This document shows, one piece after another, positions 1 to 11,215 of a stretch of 64,000 nucleotides of DNA; within the stretch, counting starts at the first letter, position 1, and every line of letters starts with the position of its first letter. The notes under the pieces are model-generated. The model saw only the letters and a program-made list of their open reading frames with translations, had not been told where the DNA came from and made no database searches. The stretch covers positions 124,529,001-124,593,000 of the forward strand of contig JAZBRS010000029.1 of assembly GCA_037176725.1 (NCBI GenBank), read 5' to 3'. The position numbers and the translations under genes are program-made. The DNA is from Posidonia oceanica. Taxonomy: Eukaryota > Streptophyta > Magnoliopsida > Alismatales > Posidoniaceae.

Positions 1-1
1 C

Positions 2-844
2 ATGGCCGACATCACTTCCCAACTTAAGAAGGTTAGAGCCGACATTTCCATTTGGGACCTTATACACACATCCGCTGAACACCGCGAGGCTTTTCTTTGC
101 GTGTTCCAAGCTGCCCATGTGTCCCAAGCCATAGAACCTGCCACCTTGGAAAGCATGGTCGGGATGATTACAGAGCCCCAGGTCATCACTTTCATGAGTA
201 ATGAGTTGCCTCCGGCGGGGATTAATCATAACCAACCCTTGTTCATCACGGTACAATTCAAAAACTTCCGCATTCCCCTTGCGCTGGTCGATAATGGGTC
301 AGGCCTTAACGTCTGTCCCTTGCGCACAACAACAAAGCTCGGATTCAAAGCCGAGGACATTACTCCAGCTGTAAAGGGAATGACAGCTTTTGATAATACC
401 CAACATGACGCTCTAAGGATCTTGATTATTCCTCTCATCATTGGCCTGGTCACATTTGAAGTGGAATTCTACGTCGTTGACTTGGAGCCTAACTTCAATT
501 TTCTGCTTGGGTGCCCTTGGCTCCACAAGCATCAGGTCATCCCCTTGACCCTCCATCGCATGATCAAGTTTCGCCGAGGCGACGATGTCATCGTCGTCAT
601 GGCAGAGAATATTGAGAAGGAGCGGATCGAGGCAATCTCCCCTGTCTCTTCACAGACTGTCCCCTTTGACCCTGAACTCTCAGATGCTTTATACCGCGTG
701 AATCGGTGCGAGGCAGTTAACTTCATTCCAGATCTTGAATGTGTCAACTCCTTGGCTGTTCACAATAACCCCTTCCAGATGGTCGAAAACGTCTATCACA
801 GGTGGGGTTATGTCAAGGGGACACCGCTCGGGGGATACGACTAG
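2..844 (+). pseudogene. Retropepsin-like aspartic protease (gag-pol part of element A)
   Basis: An open stretch of 280 codons, already open at the window edge, so it has no real start here. Residues about 95-107 hold the retropepsin motif VDNGSGLNVCPL, with D-N-G at the catalytic position rather than the commoner D-S/T-G. A second hydrophobic block followed by LGCPWLHKH (residues about 165-175) is the flap/C-terminal part typical of Ty3/gypsy proteases. The homologue in element E (minus strand, 50727-51509) has the same D-N-G and the same LGSPWLHKH, so the Asn belongs to the family and is not a local mutation. The frame ends at a TAG where element E has a Gln codon, inside a glycine-rich G-patch-like stretch. 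Role: maturation of the retrotransposon polyprotein; now broken. Confidence 0.85.
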
Positions 845-1732
845 GGAATTGTTGAGCCGATCGTGGCAGAGGAGCGAAGCGACAACGAAGGTCTCGGATA
901 CGACCCACAGGCTGATGAAAGTAAGCACCTGCAGTCGAAGAATTGAAGGATGATCATTCCCCGGGACCTCGCTAACTTCACCAGTGCAGGTACCCTAGGT
1001 TCAAGCGGAGATCAGGCCATAGCACAGCCGGAGTTGTGCCAGAGCCCTTCGCTGCCGACGGAAGAATGGGTCTGCATTGAAGACTACTACTTGGATGAGG
1101 AGCAGTCTGGCACAGTAGGGGCAGCTCGGACCTGTAGTGAGATCCAACTTGGCACGGTAGCTTCTCGGTCAGTTTGTCTGGCCCTTCCCTCCATAGATAA
1201 GGCAGCAGATTTGGCAGGCCCTTTGGTAGAATTGACAGCCTTTGATCTTCCTGTAGTCTTATCAGCATCACCGACAGCAGTTGTAGCAGCTTCGAAGTCA
1301 AGGACACCAGCTCAGGCACAGTTAGTCAGTCTGCCCGAGGCCGCAGTCGCGTCAGTACAGTTGTCACCCTCTCTGGCGGGTCAATCACTGAGTTCAGCCA
1401 ACAGCACGACTCAGCTCGTTTCAGTAGTCGCGTCACAAGCAACGCCGCTGGCTCAGTCAGTCACACATCCTCCTGCCTCAAAACATCAACCCTTGTGGCA
1501 GGCCCCCATGGTGTCAAAGGCCGCGCCGTCAGCATCAGCACCAGATATAGAGGCCCTATCGAGCAGCACAACCTCCCAGTCATTGGCCCTCCAGAAGAGC
1601 AGCTTTGCCTCCCCTCCAACTGCAGCAATGACTTTGGCAGCGTACCCGTCTGCGGTGCCCCTGACCAATCTGTTTGGATCTCTGATGGCAAGGCCGCCGC
1701 AATCAGCCGTGCCTACAGGCCAGCCAGAGTGA
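845..1732 (+). pseudogene. Protease-RT linker, G-patch-like then Ser/Ala/Thr-rich (element A)
   Basis: After the TAG at 842-844 the same frame continues with GIVEPI..NEGLGY, matching element E's YGQGIVEPI..NEGLGY. This resembles a G-patch (glycine-rich RNA-binding module), which is known between protease and RT in some retroelements. A long open stretch (950-1732) then encodes a low-complexity Ala/Ser/Val/Gln-rich segment with no catalytic motif. The corresponding part of element E is much shorter, so this linker has expanded in A. No function is assigned to the low-complexity part. Confidence 0.55.
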
Positions 1733-1849
1733 GCACCCAGAGTAGTAGTACATCTAGCATCTGGGCTAGAGCCGGAGGCCCCCAGCGCCTACTACGTCGA
1801 CTCACCCTCGGATGAGGAGGAAGGAGCAGCAGTAGAGGCCCAAGTTGAC

Positions 1850-2320
1850 ATGCTGATGGGGGACTTGGAGTTGCTGTTCCAAGAACAGCTCGCGTCGCTA
1901 ACAGAGGACCTGGCAGAGTATCACGTGGCGAGGAAAGGGAAAGCCGTGGCTACAGACCCCTCCCCGCAGAAGGACCATGCCTCTATCATGGTCATTGAAG
2001 AAGACTCAGCAGCAGTGGCCCCTGCCAGACCAGATGAACTGATCACTCTGCAACCACAAGGCGGGTCTAGGTGGTTGGTGCAGCACATGCTCCACTCCGG
2101 CAGTGCAGCAGGCGACAGTCCCCTGATCAGCTGCCAGTCTGGTATACCCTCCACAAGCACGACAAGAAGCGTGGAGGAGGAAGCATCAGCAGTACAAGTA
2201 GTGACAGAGTTAGCTGAATCAGCAGAGCTAGCAGTAGCAGCGTCAGAAACAGAGTCAGCAGCAGTGCCATCAGCAGCGGAACAGACAGAGGAAGTTGCCA
2301 GGGGAGAGGTCGTGCACTGA
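1850..2320 (+). pseudogene. Second part of protease-RT linker (element A)
   Basis: This open stretch begins GDLELLFQEQL and contains RKGKAV, IMV(I/L)EE and RPDELIT, all of which recur in element E at 49941-50318. It is therefore true gag-pol sequence and not a chance ORF. The C-terminal third is an acidic Ala/Glu/Ser-rich tract (SAAVPSAAEQTEE) without a counterpart in E. It is separated from the preceding part by stops and a likely frameshift. It was probably a flexible spacer in the polyprotein; no enzymatic motif is visible. Confidence 0.5.
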
Positions 2321-2344
2321 GGATATAGAAACACTCGAGTAAGC

Positions 2345-3975
2345 GTGACCATCCTGAAGCGTCACCAGGGCCAGAAGGCGGAGCATTTACACTCCTTTGA
2401 TATAACAAACCCCACCTTTGAAAAGGAGATCCTCTCGGAACTTATTGCATACGGAGAGGAGGATGACGCAGGCGAGGATGAGAATGATGGACCATCGCCT
2501 GAGTTCCGGCCCTACGACGAGGATCCAGAAGGCCCCAACCTCCATGTCGAAGAGGAGACGGAGGTTGTCAACATCGGCACAGCCAAAGAAGCCAGAGAGG
2601 TTCGCATCAGTGCCCAACTATTGCCCCAGGCTAGAGCAGAGTTTGTTGCATTCTTGAAAGAGTATGCAGATGTCTTTGCCTGGAGCTACGAAGATATGGT
2701 CGGCCTCGATGTCGAAATAGTGGTGCATAACCTACCCTTGGATCTAGACGCCAGGTCAGTAAAGCAGAAGCTAAGAAGATGGCGACCGTAGTGGCTGCTC
2801 ATGATCAAAGAGGAGATAATGAAGCAGCACAGTGTCAGCTTTCTGGAGGTCGTCCTTTATCCTGAGTGGCTTGCGAACATTGTGCCAGTGCCGAAGAAGG
2901 ATGGCCGAGTCCGGATATGCATCGACTAGAGGGACGTGAACAAGGCAAGTCCCAAGGACAATTTCTCATTACCTCACATTGACGTCCTAGTCGACAATAC
3001 TGCAGGCCACAAGATGCTATCCTTCATGGACGGCTTCTCCGGCTATAATCAAATCAAAATGGCAGAAGAAGACATGGAGAAGACATCATTTATCACCCCC
3101 TGGGGGGTCTTCTGCTACCAAGTTATGCCATTTGGGCTCAAGAACCCTGGCGCAACCTATCAGAGGGTGATGACAGCACTTTTCCATGACCTCATGCACC
3201 AAGAAGTTGAGGTTTACGTGGACGACATGATTGCCAAGACCAAAGAGCTCGAGGATCACCTCGCATGTCTGAAGAAGCTCTTTGACCGCTTGAGGAAGTA
3301 CAAGTTGCATCTTAACCCCAGCAAATGTGTATTCGGGGTGTCATCCGGAAAACTCCTGCGATACATTGTCAGCCAGAGGGGGATTGAGGTGGACCTGAGC
3401 AAGGCAAAAGCCATCGTGGAAATGCCACCCCTAGGACTGAAAAGGAGGTCCGAGGCCTGCTAGGGCATTTACAGTATATCAGTCGTTTCATTTCACAGCT
3501 TACGCCCATCTGCGAACCCATATTCAAGCTCCTGAAGAAGAATGCACAAATCGACTGGAGCGAGGAATGCCAGGTTGCATTTGACAAAATCAAGCAGCTA
3601 CTGATCAAGCCTCCTGTCTTGGTTCCTCCCACGCTGGGGAGACCTCTGCTTCTCTACCTCTCTACCACGCAGCATTCCATGGGCACCGTTTTGAGCTAAC
3701 ATGATGAATTGGGTAGGAAGGAGCGCGTCATTTACTACTTGAGCAAGAAGTTCATTGAATGCAAAGCCAGGTATAGCACAATAGAGAAGACCTACTTATC
3801 TCTTGTCTGGACTGCACAGAAGTTAAGGCACTACATGATGGCATATCCGGTTCAGCACTTATGTCGCCATGACCCTATCAAATTCCTCTTCCTGAAGCCG
3901 GCCATGGTGGGTAGATGTGTTAAGTAGTAGGTGTTGTTGTCTCAGTACAACATCACCTTCGTCACATAGAAATCC
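2345..3975 (+). pseudogene. Reverse transcriptase plus first RNase H (element A pol)
   Basis: The N-terminal part (2345-2791) ends in LRRWRP before a TAG where element E has Gln. RT blocks follow: VPVPKKDGRVR, then FMDGFSGYNQI, QVMPFGLKNPGATYQR and the catalytic YVDDM (about 3215-3229), then GVSSGKLL. A frameshift near 3430 moves translation into the frame of GRKERVIYYLSKKF..YSTIEKTYLSLVW, the first RNase H. In-frame stops at 2789, 2927, 3698, 3925, 3928 and 3967 correspond to Gln, Tyr, Gln, Trp, Gln and Gln in element E. Function: synthesis of cDNA from element RNA. The active-site Asp pair is still encoded, but the reading frame is dead. Confidence 0.88.
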
Positions 3976-4560
3976 ATGAAGGGCCAAGCCATGGCAGATC
4001 ATCTTGCTGACTTTCCTCTACCCGAGTACCAGCCTCTCCAGACGCAGTTCTCGGATGAGGATATCCTCTTTGCAATGGAGGACTCTGATGAGAAAGACCC
4101 TGAGGATCAAGAACAATGGCAGCTGTACTTCGATGGCGCTGTCAACAAGAAGGGCCGAGGTGTAGGCACAGTGTTGACGACGCCACAGGGATAGATGATT
4201 CCCTTTGCGAGGAAGTTGACTTTCAAATGCACCAACAATGAAGCAGAATATGAAGCGTGCATCTTGGGATTGAAAGTCACCCTCGAACATAAGGCGCAGA
4301 AGCTGCATGTGCACGGCGATGCCATGCTAGTGATCTCTCAAGTGAATGGCGATTGGAGAACAAAGGATCCAAAACTTATGCCATATCACGAACACCTGCT
4401 GAAGTTGATAGAAGAATTTGAGAGCATCTGCTTCACATACATGAACAGGGCAAAGAACACATATGCAGATGCACTGGCAACCCTAGCATCCTGGTTCAGT
4501 ATACCTGAAGACAGTGCAGTGGATGTATCAGTTACCCGCATAGAGCAGGCTGCGCATTGT
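3976..4560 (+). pseudogene. Second (Tat-clade, archaeal-like) RNase H (element A pol)
   Basis: It starts after a short acidic linker and shows the RNase H fold motifs in order: LYFDGAVNKKGRG (first Asp), NNEAEYEACILGL (Glu), GDAMLVISQVNG (second Asp) and YADALATLAS (last Asp). One TAG at 4192-4194 replaces a Gln codon seen in element E (PQGQW). The domain lies between the first RNase H and the integrase zinc finger, the arrangement that defines the Tat clade. It would degrade the RNA strand of the RNA/DNA hybrid. All four catalytic acidic positions are retained, so only the stop and the surrounding damage inactivate it. Confidence 0.88.
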
Positions 4561-5840
4561 ATGAGCATAGAAGAGGTAGATCCAGCAGAAGAACGGCCTT
4601 GGTATCATGACATCAAGGCTTTCCTGGAGTCCGACAGCCTTCCGCCCGACACCTCAGCAGCAAATAAAAGAACTTTTGCACGTCTGACATCGAAGTATGT
4701 GTTAGGGGCAAAGCAGTTATATAGAAGATCGTATAATCAGATGCTATTACACTGCCTGAACAAGTTGGAGGCTGACACGCTGATGCTTCAAGTACATGCG
4801 GGGACCTGTGGCCCGCATATGAACGGCATCCTCCTAGCCAAGAAGATCATGCTCCAAGGCTATTTCTGGCTAACCATGGAAGCAGACTGCTGCCGGTTCG
4901 TGCGTAAGTGCCACAACTGCCAGATCCATGGCAACTTTATTCGGACTCCCCCACAATAGCTGCATAACATGTCATCGCCATGGCCTTTCTCTACTGGGGG
5001 ATCGATGTCATTGGCGCAATACATCCTGCTGCTTCAAATGGTCATCGCTGCATTCTGGTAGCGATCGACTACTTTACTAAGAGGGTGGAAGCTGCCTCCT
5101 ATAAGACAGTCACTGCCGTGGCGATAGAAAAATTTATCAGAAACAATATCGTCGCCTGGTATGGGGTCCCGCACTCCATCATCTCTGATAACGGCACGAA
5201 CTTCATTACCAAAAGGACCGAGGAATACCTGCAGAACCTTAAGATCAAGGATCACAGGTCCTCGCCCTATTGGCCACAGATGAATGGAGCAGTGGAGTTT
5301 GCCAATAAGAATATTGTCAAAATCATGAAAAAGATGGCAGAAATACACAAGGATTGGCATGACAAGCTTCCGTACGTGATCTAGGCGTACAGTACATTAA
5401 TCCGGACCTCAACAGGAGCCATCCCGTACTCTCTAGTGTACGGCATGGAGGCAGTGTTGCCTGTCGAAGTAGAGATCCCTTCACTGTGGATCCTACAAGA
5501 AGCTGAGTTGGAGGAGGCAAAGTGGGTCGAAGACCGCTATGTCCAGCTGAATCTGATTGACGAGCACAGGCTACAAGTTATGCACAAAGCTCACTGTTAT
5601 CAGAAGAGGATGGCCAGAGCGTACTTGAAGAAAGTTCAGCCCAGAAGTTTCCAGCCAGGAGATCTGGTTCTGCGTGCCATTCACTTGCCAGACGGTCGAG
5701 GCAAATTCTGACCCAATTGGTGTGGCCCCTTTGTGGTTAAGCAAGCATTCTCGGGCAGCGCGGCAATTCTTGAGGACATGGACCAGGTTGAGGAGTCGGA
5801 GCCGGTCAATGCATGTTACCTCAAGAAGTACTATCAGTGA
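4561..5840 (+). pseudogene. Integrase (element A pol)
   Basis: The HHCC zinc finger is visible as HAGTCGPH followed by CRFVRKCHNCQIHG (about 4795-4932). A TAG (4957-4959) and a one-base loss near 5000 precede the catalytic core. The core holds WGIDVIG (first Asp), ISDNGTNF (second Asp) and the MNGAVEFANKN glutamate (about 5280-5310). Stops at 5382 (Trp in E) and 5709 (Arg in E) follow. The C-terminal GDLVL..HLPD region and the terminal CYLKKYYQ before TGA 5838-5840 match element E. I see no chromodomain. The enzyme would insert the cDNA into the genome; here it is a pseudogene. Confidence 0.87.
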
Positions 5841-7330
5841 CCTGGGGCAACCCGCTTTATAGATCCCCTTTCCTGTTCTCTCTCTTGCTTTCTCACTCCT
5901 TTGTACATCCGCACAAAGCTTTCATCCTATCTCTTGCATTCTCTGCCCTTGTACATTTTCACACATCCTCTTGGTCTATCTCTTGCATTTTCACCACTGT
6001 ATATCTCCACGCATTTCTTCCTTTTCAAGCATATCTTCTTCAAAAGTCAAAAAAATCATCATCATCATCATCATCAACCCATCATACATTACCATCAGCC
6101 CGGTGATGAAAACCAAAGGTGCTTGCCTGCTCTGGAAGGAGTCTACCCGATCTCACTTGACACTACTTAGATGTCTTAGCTAGTGAGGGAGCCACCATTC
6201 AGTGAGCACGGGCGAAATGCCCAAACACCTAAGGACTTACACTTGTAGAGGAAGGAAAAATGCTAAGGTATAGTCCAAAGTGTGAGTAGAAAAGAACACA
6301 TGTCTAAGCCTAGGCACACAAAAGAAAAGGAAAAAGAGGAGCCAAAGTTCACACTTGGGGATCCAAGCCCTACAAGGCTTAGCCCCCATGTCTCACAAAC
6401 CAGGCACCCATTTCCTCTAGATCAGGGATAGCGGAAACCTGTGAGCCAAAAAAAAAGAAGAAAAAAGAGAGACAAAAAAAAAAGAAACAAAAAAAAAGGA
6501 CAAACAAAAAAAAAAGAAGAAAAAAAAAGAAAAGAAAAGGGGAAAACAAAAGTCAACCCCAGAAGTAAAGGCGAGTAGTGTGATCCCGCCCTTTTTACCT
6601 ACCTTAGAGAGGAATCAAAGTTTAAGCCTGTACAATCTACAAATCCCTAGGGGCCTAACCCACGCCTAGCAGCAACTCCCCGGCCTCAAGCCAGGTCTCC
6701 CTTACCTCCAAGTCGGGGATAGGGAGAATCCTACACACCCACATGGGAACAAGCAAAAGAGAGAAAAGAAGAAAAGAGTAGGTGTAAGTCCTTGAGAGTT
6801 TGGCATGGAGCCCGTCCTCTCTACACCACCACCAAACACCACCAATACCCTTTCCCCGAGTGCCACCAACAAGCTAGGAGTTTGAGTAGAGTCCGGTGAG
6901 TCAAGGACCGCTCCCTTCCTATACAGCAGGCATTAAAGCACTCCGTATGCTGAGGGCAAAGCATACCAATCATAAATCATGCATACATCCGCATCAACCA
7001 TTCTTTTCCTTCTCTCATTCCGTTCTGCAAAACTTGCCTCAACACTGAGACAGTACTCCTACCAAGCACAGGTTGACCTCCTCCGAGCTTTGCTGGTCCA
7101 AAACTCCTACCAGCCCCTGCCTATGTAGATAGAAGTCCCTTTGTTTAAATGTGCTTAAGTCTCTATGCTTTGAATGTTAACTGCTAAACATAGTTGAACT
7201 ACTTTACTAGCTTCAGAATCTGCTTATCAGTCAGTGATTATATACCTGTATGAAATCTGATGATCTACAGCCTTGGTAACAGGTACCTGAAGATTCTGCA
7301 AACAGCCATCTACATTCTCCTTCTCGCGCC
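5841..7330 (+). other. Post-pol non-coding spacer of element A
   Basis: No gene is seen. The stretch has homologues in element E (minus, about 45100-46211) and element D (about 58930-59700), for example the shared blocks around GGGAGCCACCATTCA and GAGTTTGGCATGGAGCC. It opens with a pyrimidine-rich segment and an (ATC)n run at about 6052-6075, then a purine tract at 6441-6545, then C-rich sequence. It ends at the start codon of the additional ORF. The conservation across three elements suggests a functional leader or untranslated role, but the sequence does not show which. Confidence 0.6.
6441..6545 (+). repeat. Purine (A/G) tract
   Basis: A run of about 105 bases is almost purely A with scattered G and a few C. 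Element D has an A-rich run at the same relative place (about 58985-59050), and element E has T-rich runs on the plus strand (45340-46030). It is part of the element's spacer and is not the minus-strand-independent polypurine tract next to the LTR (10503). Confidence 0.6.
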
Positions 7331-8533
7331 ATGGGCTTCCCTACTCTAGTGACCCCAATGCATTGCTCTGATATCTTGCGGGAATGGATCGGCAAGCTCA
7401 CCAAAGATGACTACGAAAAACTGCGCCTATGGGGCATTCCAACTAAGCTTCTGAAGGCCGCTGATGTTGAAGTGAGCCGACATCTTCTGTGTGTCGCTGC
7501 AAGGTTCTAGAAATCGGTGCACCACGTCTTCCGCTTTGGCAGAACGGAACTGACACCCACACTGGAGGAAGTGCGCCGGATCTACGGCTTCTCTAAAATC
7601 ATGGGACCACCTATCTTCATGAGGCACGACAAATACATCGCCGTCCTGAGTCAGCTGACTGGGCTCTCTACTCAAGGCTGCCAGCAATGACTGATCTGCA
7701 CCAGCAGGCTCACTCCCATGCTCTGCCTAGCATACTTTGATGAGACTGTGGAAAAGCGTGCTGAACTTGGAGACAAGCTGTGGCTCCGGGGATTTGTCAC
7801 CCACTTCCTAGGCGAGCTGATCTTTACTCATGGTCGGATGACAGTGGCCATCGAGATCGCTGAAATAGCACTTGTTGTGGTGACCTGGTAGATAGACCTG
7901 GCATCGGTTGTCCTGGCAGAGACATACCGCGGGCTGGACCGCATCTCGCATCGTTGCCGCCACTTTTATGGCTGCGGAGCACTCATACAGATCTGGCTAG
8001 CCGCTCAGCTGGAGATAGACCTTTTGCGCCCCTAGGCGCATGCTTTTGAAGCCTACTGCAACAGCGGCCATGCCAAGACAATCAAGAGCGTCAAAGAGGA
8101 ATACGAGAAGCTATTTGAGCTGACGGATGATGCAGTAACCTGGTGTATCATCCCATCCGCGGCTGAGCCATTCACTGTCTTCTTCGGCACCCACGACATG
8201 TGACTAGTCGTGCCACCAGGATTCACTGCGGGTGTGGAATACCACCCTATCAAAGTCATGCGGCAATTTGGCTTCCGGCAGGGTGCCTTCGTTGACAGCA
8301 CGGCGCCCAGGCTTCTCTAGACATATTCCCTCAGTTCAACTGCTGCAACAAAAGAGCTGGCCAATCTAATGCAGCACGGAGTGCGGTCAACTGACATCGC
8401 GGCTGCGAGAGGCCTAGGATGCACTCCTGAGTACATGACAGAGGTGTAGGAGCTCTGGCCCATCAACGAGATCCCGCCTGGCGGCCCCCTATTCCCTGAC
8501 TCTAGGAAATCAAAGAAGGCTCGAACCAGCTAG
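7331..8533 (+). pseudogene. Additional ORF: DUF7745 / plant mobile domain-like protein (element A)
   Basis: From ATG 7331 to TAG 8531-8533 the frame spans 400 codons with no indel, interrupted only by stops (7508, 7687, 7889, 8033, 8201, 8320, 8448). The fold is recognised from FRFGRTELTPTLEEVRRIYG near residue 75, a central GFVTHFLGELIF block and VLAETYRGLDRIS near residue 193, a layout I associate with DUF7745/plant mobile domain proteins of plant retrotransposons. The second half matches element B's copy (15475-16110); where B is intact, A's stops replace Gln (CAG) or Arg (CGA). Position downstream of integrase, in sense orientation, fits an additional ORF of a Tat element. Molecular function is unknown. 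Family assignment is from memory of consensus motifs. Confidence 0.7.
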
Positions 8534-9020
8534 GGCACTTATGCAGCTGCTTGTTTAGTTTCTTTCCAAGTTATGTTGTATCTTTTGGCTTGCCACAGGC
8601 GTGTAATCAACAATTCTATCAATGCAAAAGTGTTTTGTGCCATCTGCTTGCACTTCGAGACTGCTCAATGCATTTCATATCCTTGCCAATCATGCCTTAA
8701 GGCCCCTGGCCAGACTTGCTGCCAAAATGACACAGGAAATTCCTCAGCAATCAATTCAGATGCCAGAATCTTTGCAGACCCACGCTGTCAAGCAAAGCCA
8801 TCAAGCGCGCTCGACCGGATCTCTACTGGGCTGGTACCCCAAACTACTCGTTTGACAAACACGTCAGTTTTGTCTATCCTTCGCTTTTCGATGCCAAGGG
8901 CGCTTCGGCTGTCCCCTGGTATCATCTTGATACTAGGGGCATCTTTTTTAGCTGTCCTGTGGTATCACTCCTTGTCATTTCCCCATCGATATACCTGGAT
9001 GCCACGGGTTCCAATCTTCT
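8534..9020 (+). other. 3' UTR of element A before the tandem array
   Basis: No gene. It contains an inverted repeat, CCCCTGGTATC at 8913-8923 and GATACTAGGGG at 8929-8939 (10 of 11 pairs, 5-base loop). The same hairpin is perfect in element B (16683-16712). The block around ACAAACACGTCAGTTTTGTC is also shared with B and, in minus orientation, with E. Confidence 0.6.
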
Positions 9021-9946
9021 GGCTGATAAGTCTAACATCTTATCATCTATCAATCATCTTTCTTGCTGATGTCCGAAACCATCTATCTTTCCGGCTGATG
9101 TTTGAAACCATCATCTTTCCGGTTGATGTCCGTAACTATCACTTTCTGGCTGATGATTCGTAACCATCATCTTTCCGGCTGATGTCTGAAACCATCTATC
9201 TTTTCGGCTGATGATCCGTAATCATCACTTTCCGACTGATGATCTGTAACCATCACTTTCCGACTGATGATTCGTAACCATCACTTTTCGGTCGATGATC
9301 CGTAACCATCACTTTTTGGTTGATGTCCGAAACCATCTATCTTTCCGACTGATGTCTTTCTGGCTGATGTCCAAAACCATCTATCTCTCCGGCTGATGTC
9401 CGAAACCATCTATCCTTCGACTGATGCTCCGAAACCATCACCCTTTCGGCTGATATCCAGTAACTATCACCTGCAATTGCATCTTTCGGCTGATATCCAG
9501 TAACTATCACTTTCCGGCTGATGATCCGTAACTATCACCTTTCGGCTGATATCCAGTAACTATCACTTTTCGGCTGATGATCCGTAACCATCACTTTCCG
9601 GTTGATGATCCGTAATCATCACTTTTCGGCTGAGGATCCGTAACCATCACTTTCCAACTGATGTTCCGAAACCATCTATCCTTCGGCTGATGCTCCAAAA
9701 CCATCACCCTTTCGGCTGATACCCAGTAACTATCACCTGCAATTGCACTTTCCAGCTGATATCTAGTAACTATCACCCTTTTGGCTGATATCCAGTAACT
9801 ATCACCTTTCCGGCTAATGATCCGTAACCATTACTTTCCGGCTGATGTCCGTAATCGTCACTTTCCGACTGATGATCCGTAACCATCACTTCCCGGCTGA
9901 TGATCCAAAACTCATCACCTCTGGCCGATAAGTTCGAAAACTTATC
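9021..9946 (+). repeat. 3' UTR tandem array of ~30 bp hairpin monomers (element A)
   Basis: About 30 diverged monomers follow the plan GATG(A/G)TCCGTAACCATC plus a TTTCCGGCT spacer. Each has a short stem (GATG../..CATC or GATA../..TATC) around a loop of about 5 to 9 bases. The first (9024) and last (9927-9946) monomers are instead GATAAGT..ACTTATC, the type found in elements B and E. Tandem repeats at this place, between the last ORF and the 3' LTR, are known in Tat elements and are considered seeds of satellite DNA. Confidence 0.85.
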
Positions 9947-10502
9947 ACATCCTCCACGCGACTTTGTTCCAGGAAGACGAAGTCCTACACACTCTCGCGG
10001 TGGGAGAGGATGCCTCTCTCCTCTGGCATTTTTTCTTGAATTTTACCCCCTTTTCTGTGCGGCCTAGCCGCTTCGCTTGCGCCCTCAGGCTGGGACAGGC
10101 TATCTCTCTTCTCCTCTCTGGGCCGGTAGACCTCACTGCCTGGATGACAAGCCCATCACTCTTGTCTGGCGTCCCTCTCGTGCGAATTTGGACTAACCAC
10201 CAAATTCACGCATTGCTTCGCAACCCTCTCTTAGCATCCTTTTGCATTAACTCTGCATTTCTTCATTCATAGCATTGCATGCTAGACTAATTGCATTGCA
10301 TCATCAGCATTGCATTGCATCGTCAGCATTGCATTGCATCTGCATTCGCATCTACATTTTGCACTCGCATTTCAGTATTGGGTCATGATTTTCGGTGCGT
10401 CCGCCGAATAAGTGACTCACACCAATAGCGCTTGGCTCTCGCCGGTCAGGTGAGGTGGTTTGTCAACCCTGAGCAGCGGCCTCGATCCCCTTGACCTCAC
10501 TC
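9947..10502 (+). other. Distal 3' UTR of element A
   Basis: No gene is supported. It contains a small direct repeat of GCATTGCATCATCAGCATT-type sequence near 10265-10340 and ends at the polypurine tract. The first ~100 bases (GCGACTTTGTTCCAGG..) resemble element B at 18556-18650. Confidence 0.5.
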
Positions 10503-10511
10503 AGGGAGGGG
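10503..10511 (+). promoter_or_regulatory. Polypurine tract of element A
   Basis: AGGGAGGGG stands four bases before the LTR start. Element E has GGGAGGGGTATC (minus strand) and LTR X has AAGGAGGGGCATC at the same position. It is the expected primer site for plus-strand DNA synthesis. Confidence 0.8.
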
Positions 10512-10861
10512 CATCCGTTGACACCCCACTTTTGACTCCTGTTTAGTGGCTCTCTCTCTCTAGTGGAGTGACTTAGAAAACCCCACACAAAAACTAGAAA
10601 AATTAAGACTTAAAACCTAGAAAACCAATCCACAAAAACCCTAGGAATCTTTGCTTGAAACCTAGGCTAAAACCCTAGAAAATTCTAGGATTCACCCCTC
10701 CCGAAAATCCTAAAAACCGTAGGTCACACACACCCATTTCCAAAACCCAAAACCCCTTTTCCAAAACCCAAAACCCATTTCCAAAGCCCAAGCCCAATCC
10801 ATCTTTGTTTCTTTCTTTCTTTCTTTTTTCCTTTCCTTTTCTTCTTTTTCTCCTCTTTCTT

Positions 10862-11210
10862 TTTTTCAAAACAAAAGCCAACCTCCTTCTTTTATTTCTT
10901 TTCTTTTTTTTTTCAAAACAAAAGCCAAGCCAACCTCCTTCTTTTATTTCTTTTCTTTTTTTTTTTCAAAACAAAAGCCAAGCCCACCTCCTTCTTTTAT
11001 TTCTTTTCTTTCTTTTTTCTAAACAAAAGCCAAGCCAACCTCCTTCTTTTATTTCTTTTCTTTCTTTTTTCCAAAACAAAAGCCAACCTCCTTCTTTTAT
11101 TTCTTTTCTTTCTTTTTCAAAACAAAAGCCAAGCCAACCTCCTTCTTTTATTTCTTTTCTTTCTTTTTTCAAAACAAAAGCCAAGCCAACCTGCTTCTTT
11201 TATTTTTCTT
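10862..11210 (+). repeat. Pyrimidine-rich minisatellite in LTR A
   Basis: About six to seven units of roughly 55-60 bp, each with CAAAACAAAAGCCAAGCC followed by AACCTCCTTCTTTTATTTC and a T-rich tail. Long open frames across it (Phe/Leu/Ser-rich on plus, Lys/Glu-rich on minus) come from the repeat composition and are not called as genes. Confidence 0.8.
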
Positions 11211-11215
11211 CTTTT

